Below, piece after piece: positions 14,204-17,356 of a stretch of DNA of 17,356 nt. Every line of letters starts with the position of its first letter. Position 1 is the stretch's first letter. The stretch is from an uncultured Lachnospiraceae bacterium. Lineage in GTDB: Bacteria > Bacillota > Clostridia > Lachnospirales > Lachnospiraceae. Position numbers and translations under genes: made by a program. A model generated the notes under the pieces. The model saw only the letters and a program-made list of their open reading frames with translations. It made no database searches and had not been told where the DNA came from. The stretch is from assembly GCA_910588655.1 (NCBI GenBank), contig CAJUPJ010000053.1, positions 1-17,356 of the forward strand. Reading direction: 5' to 3'.

Positions 14204-14911
14204 ATGCATAAGAAATTAAAATCATTGTATAGTTATTTTTCAAAAGGGGAAAGAATATTATGGTGCGTTTCTGTTTTACTAATTATAATGTCATTTATAA
14301 TATTTGACAGGGAAAACTACCTGGTGCTTACAGCATCACTGGTGGGAGTAACATCACTAATATTTGATGCAAAAGGAAATCCGGCAGGGCAGGTTCTTAT
14401 GGTGCTGTTCAGCCTTTTATATGGGGCAATATCATATACATTTGCATATTATGGTGAAATGGTTACATATCTTGGGATGACAGCGCCAATGTCCGTTTTT
14501 GCACTGGTTTCATGGATTAAAAACCCACATAATGGGAATAAATCAGAAGTGGAAATTGCAAGTATAAATGGCAGGGAAGCCATATTTATGGCAATCCTGG
14601 CAGCAGTTGTCACATATGTTTTTTATTATATCCTGGCATATTTTAATACAGCAAACCTTATTCCAAGCACAATTTCTGTAACCACAAGCTTTCTTGCTGT
14701 GTACCTGACATATAAGAGAAGTGCTTTCTTTGCTGTTGCTTACGCTGCAAATGATATAATACTTATAATTTTATGGACACTTGCGGCAATGTCTGATATT
14801 TCATATCTGTCAGTAGTAACATGTTTTATATTGTTTTTAACAAATGATACTTATACCTTTATAAATTGGAAACGCATGTATAAACGGCAGCGGGCTGGGG
14901 AGGCAGTATAG
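14204..14911 (+). CDS. pnuC: PnuC-family nicotinamide riboside (or related vitamin) transporter
   Basis: A 235-residue membrane protein of the PnuC family, energy-independent vitamin/nucleoside importers driven by intracellular phosphorylation. About seven hydrophobic segments are visible after a basic N-terminus (MHKKLKSLYSYFSKGERILW). The C-terminal family signature is TNDTYTFINWKRMYKRQ at about 215-231. The start is at 14204, where GGAGG is 7 nt upstream; an in-frame ATG at 14138 lies inside the terminator hairpin and is rejected. Substrate by homology is nicotinamide riboside, but relatives carry thiamine, riboflavin or deoxynucleosides. The leader shows no TPP or FMN core, which mildly disfavours thiamine and riboflavin. 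It is monocistronic, with its own promoter and attenuator. Confidence 0.88.
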   Translation: MHKKLKSLYSYFSKGERILWCVSVLLIIMSFIIFDRENYLVLTASLVGVTSLIFDAKGNPAGQVLMVLFSLLYGAISYTFAYYGEMVTYLGMTAPMSVFALVSWIKNPHNGNKSEVEIASINGREAIFMAILAAVVTYVFYYILAYFNTANLIPSTISVTTSFLAVYLTYKRSAFFAVAYAANDIILIILWTLAAMSDISYLSVVTCFILFLTNDTYTFINWKRMYKRQRAGEAV

Positions 14912-14957
14912 GTATATAATGAGTATAAGAATAAGGTTTTGTAGTATTTTATATAAT

Positions 14958-14984
14958 TTAGCACTCTTTTTAAAAGAGTGCTAA
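14958..14984 (+). promoter_or_regulatory. CIRCE operator (HrcA binding site), perfect
   Basis: TTAGCACTC (14958-14966), nine spacer bases (14967-14975) and GAGTGCTAA (14976-14984) match the CIRCE consensus in every position. CIRCE is bound by the repressor HrcA, which is released on heat stress. It ends 7 bp before the -35 box of the htpG promoter. It may also act as a hairpin at the 3' end of the pnuC transcript, but no T tract follows. Confidence 0.95.
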
Positions 14985-14991
14985 AAAACTC

Positions 14992-15020
14992 TTGACTTTT
15001 TTTAACAGCCGTATTATTAT
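14992..15020 (+). promoter_or_regulatory. Promoter of htpG
   Basis: TTGACT at 14992-14997, 17 bp, then TATTAT at 15015-15020: a vegetative sigma-A promoter flanked by the two CIRCE-like sites. Confidence 0.75.
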
Positions 15021-15036
15021 ACCTTTTGTAAGTTTG

Positions 15037-15063
15037 TTAGCAGTCTTTATATTTGGTTGCTAA
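15037..15063 (+). promoter_or_regulatory. Second, degenerate CIRCE-like site in the htpG leader
   Basis: TTAGCAGTC (15037-15045), nine spacer bases (15046-15054) and GGTTGCTAA (15055-15063). The half-sites match CIRCE at 8 of 9 and 7 of 9 positions with the exact 9-bp spacer. It lies just downstream of the -10, the usual CIRCE position, so it may be a lower-affinity HrcA site. Confidence 0.6.
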
Positions 15064-15118
15064 TAATAGGAACGGATATATTTATGATATTTTTTAATAA
15101 AGAATAGGAGAGATGATT

Positions 15119-17212
15119 ATGCAGAACAAAAAAGGCAGCTTATCTATTGAATCAGAGAATATGTTCCCGATTATTAAGAAGTGGCTTTATTCAGACCACG
15201 ATATTTTTATAAGGGAACTTATTTCAAACGGCTGTGATGCTATTACTAAGTTAAAGAAACTTGATATTATGGGTGAATATACACTTCCTGATGGTTTTAA
15301 GGCAGAGATACAGGTTGTTGTTGATACAGAAGGCAAGACTATTTCATTTACTGATACAGGTCTTGGAATGACTGCTGATGAAGTTGACGAGTACATTAAC
15401 CAGGTAGCATTTTCAGGAGCTACAGATTTCCTTGAGAAATATAAGGATAAAACTAATGAAGAACAGATAATCGGACATTTTGGATTAGGTTTTTATTCTG
15501 CATTTATGGTAGCTGACAGTGTATCTATTGACACATTGTCATGGAAAGAGGGTGCAGCGCCTGTACACTGGGAGTCTGAAGGCGGTATTGATTTTGAAAT
15601 GTCAGATGGTGATAAAGAAAGCGTTGGAACAACAATTACCCTTTATCTTTCTGAGGACAGCCTTGAATTTGCTAATGAATACAGGGTAAGGGAAGTCCTT
15701 TCTAAATACTGTTCATTTATGCCTGTTGAAATATTCCTTTCAAAAGCAAATGCAGAACAGGAATATGAAACAATAGATAAAGAGGATTTAAGGGAAGATG
15801 ATGTATTAGTTGAAACAATAATTGAAGAAGCTAAGACAGAAGAGCGTGAGAATGAAAATGGTGAGAAGGAAGTAGTTGAGGTTTCACCACGCAAGGAAAA
15901 GGCAAAGATTAACAAGCGTCCTGTTTCAATCAGCACAACAACACCTCTCTGGATGAAACATCCTAATGACTGTACTGATGAAGAATATAAGGAATTTTAC
16001 AGGACAGTATTTAATGATTATAAAGAACCATTATTCTGGATACATCTGAATATGGATTATCCATTTAATTTAAAGGGGATTTTGTATTTCCCAAAAGTAA
16101 ATACAGAATATGACAATCTTGATGGTGTAATTAAGCTTTACAATAACCAGGTATTTATTGCTGATAATATTAAGGAAGTAATACCAGAGTTCCTTATGCT
16201 GCTTAAGGGCGTAATTGACTGTCCTGACCTTCCTCTTAATGTATCAAGAAGTGCTTTGCAGAATGACGGCTTTGTAAGAAAAATCTCTGATTATATTACA
16301 AAGAAGGTTGCAGACAAGCTTTCCGGCATGTATAAGGTTGACAGGGAGAATTATGAAAAATACTGGGAAGATATCAGCCCGTTTATTAAATATGGATGTC
16401 TTAAGGATGATAAATTCCGCGAAAAAATGTCAGACTTTATAATATTTAAAGACTTAAATGACAAGTATATTACACTGCCTGAATATGTTGATGCATCAAA
16501 GGGGACAGATGCTTCTGGAAATGGTGCAGACGAAGTGGTTGTAGAAGACAGTGTAGAAAGTGCAGAAGCTGCTGATAGTGAAGAACAGGAAGAGAAAGAA
16601 GAAGAGCCTGCAACAGTTTACTATGTTACAGACATGCAGCAGCAGAGCCAGTATGTCAATATGTTTAAAGAACAGGAGTTAAATGCTGTTATCTTAAGCC
16701 ACCCTATAGACCAGCCTTTTATTTCACAGTTAGAACAGGGTGATTTAAAAGTTAAATTCCAGCGTATTGATGCGGGGCTTAATGAAACTATGACAGAAGA
16801 AGCTGATGAGGAAACATTAAAGGCACAGACAGAAACATTAAGTGAAATATTTAAAAAAGCACTTGGCAAGGAAACCCTGGAAGTAAAGGTTGAAAAACTT
16901 AAAAATGAGAATATTTCATCAATGGTTACACTTCCAGAAGAAACAAGGCGTATGCAGGATATGATGAAAATGTACAGTGCAGGCGGCGCAGGCATGGACT
17001 CAGATATGTTTGGCGGCGGTGAAACACTTGTGCTTAACTCTTCTAATAAACTTGTACAATATATACTTGATAATAAGGAAGGGGAGCATACAGACCTGTT
17101 CTGTAAACAGCTTTATGACCTTGCAATCATTGCCAATAAACCGCTTAAAGCAGCAGAAATGACAGAATTTATTGCAAGAAGCAATGAAATAATGATGCTG
17201 CTTGCAGAATAA
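15119..17212 (+). CDS. htpG: Molecular chaperone HtpG (bacterial Hsp90)
   Basis: A 697-residue Hsp90, an ATP-driven dimeric chaperone of the cytoplasm. In the N-terminal GHKL ATPase, catalytic Glu33 and Asn37 are in RELISNGCDA, Asp79 in TDTGLGM, and the ATP lid ends in GHFGLGFYSAF at 119-129. A charged linker region is near 205-265 and the middle domain includes TTTPLWMKHPND and the RSALQ motif (LPLNVSRSALQND). The C-terminal dimerisation domain follows. Residues about 458-498 are an Asp/Glu/Ser-rich low-complexity insertion between YVDASKG and the VYYVTD strand, making the protein longer than E. coli HtpG (624). The start is ATG 15119, 8 nt from GGAG at 15107-15110; the ATG at 15113 is only 2 nt away. 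Expression should be heat-inducible through CIRCE/HrcA. Confidence 0.97.
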   Translation: MQNKKGSLSIESENMFPIIKKWLYSDHDIFIRELISNGCDAITKLKKLDIMGEYTLPDGFKAEIQVVVDTEGKTISFTDTGLGMTADEVDEYINQVAFSGATDFLEKYKDKTNEEQIIGHFGLGFYSAFMVADSVSIDTLSWKEGAAPVHWESEGGIDFEMSDGDKESVGTTITLYLSEDSLEFANEYRVREVLSKYCSFMPVEIFLSKANAEQEYETIDKEDLREDDVLVETIIEEAKTEERENENGEKEVVEVSPRKEKAKINKRPVSISTTTPLWMKHPNDCTDEEYKEFYRTVFNDYKEPLFWIHLNMDYPFNLKGILYFPKVNTEYDNLDGVIKLYNNQVFIADNIKEVIPEFLMLLKGVIDCPDLPLNVSRSALQNDGFVRKISDYITKKVADKLSGMYKVDRENYEKYWEDISPFIKYGCLKDDKFREKMSDFIIFKDLNDKYITLPEYVDASKGTDASGNGADEVVVEDSVESAEAADSEEQEEKEEEPATVYYVTDMQQQSQYVNMFKEQELNAVILSHPIDQPFISQLEQGDLKVKFQRIDAGLNETMTEEADEETLKAQTETLSEIFKKALGKETLEVKVEKLKNENISSMVTLPEETRRMQDMMKMYSAGGAGMDSDMFGGGETLVLNSSNKLVQYILDNKEGEHTDLFCKQLYDLAIIANKPLKAAEMTEFIARSNEIMMLLAE

Positions 17213-17220
17213 AGTGGTGG

Positions 17221-17356
17221 ATAATTTACAGTTATTTTTTGCTGGGGATGGACGGACGGTTTCCTGTGCCAGAGCCAGCAATATTACATACCAGGGGTAC
17301 ACTCCCATAAGTGCGAACTTAAGCAAAAAATGCCTAAAAAATATGCTTTAAAGGAA
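17221..17356. mobile_element. Palindromic MITE-like element, copy C (left part, runs off the window)
   Basis: It begins with a perfect ATAATTTACAGTTAT (17221-17235), 8 bp after the htpG stop. It carries GGACGGACGGTTTC (17250-17263), CCAGAGCCAG (17269-17278), AATATT and GGGGTAC (17294-17300) in the same order and near-equal spacing as copy A (GGGGTAC is 73 bp from the element start here, 77 bp in A). The right arm lies beyond the window, so length and closure cannot be seen. Confidence 0.6.

Overview
The window is AT-rich and reads like the chromosome of a low-GC Gram-positive anaerobe of the Clostridia, most likely Lachnospiraceae. That placement is an inference from base composition, strong AGGAGG ribosome binding sites, a CIRCE-type heat-shock operator, a long-form hibernation factor, PnuC and short FNT transporters, and a PocR-type hybrid histidine kinase. 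No species is assigned.

Layout, left to right. Positions 1-53 are the 3' part of a tRNA-Leu(UAA), followed by a terminator. Positions 482-2904 hold a leftward operon: a membrane-anchored Ser/Thr kinase, a small multi-pass membrane protein and a lipoprotein. A rightward XRE-type regulator lies beside it (3171-3593). Positions 3621-3888 hold a short frameshifted gene that resembles an immunity protein. An AT-rich stretch (about 3890-4400) with two perfect and two near-perfect DnaA boxes follows. It sits where gene direction changes from mainly leftward to mainly rightward, so it is a candidate replication origin or DnaA-controlled site. It leads into a well-formed promoter and the ribosome hibernation factor gene hpf.

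Positions 5098-7761 are accessory in character: a possible immunity protein, a lone large serine recombinase and an unknown 139-residue protein. An 800-bp gene-free stretch (7762-8595) contains two palindromic elements that share a 15-bp terminal inverted repeat. The left part of a third copy begins 9 bp after htpG at the right edge of the window.

Positions 8596-13896 look like one transcription unit: a short formate/nitrite-family channel, a 355-residue protein of unknown function, a protein with one degenerate and one intact receiver domain, and a PocR-sensor hybrid histidine kinase with REC and HPt domains. Together these could sense a small metabolite and relay phosphate, with no DNA-binding output domain in the locus. 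Then comes pnuC behind a structured leader with an intrinsic terminator (riboswitch candidate, class unresolved). Last is htpG behind a perfect CIRCE operator, with a second, degenerate CIRCE downstream of its promoter.

Several start codons were moved from the longest reading frame to the ATG with the better-spaced ribosome binding site; these are stated per gene.
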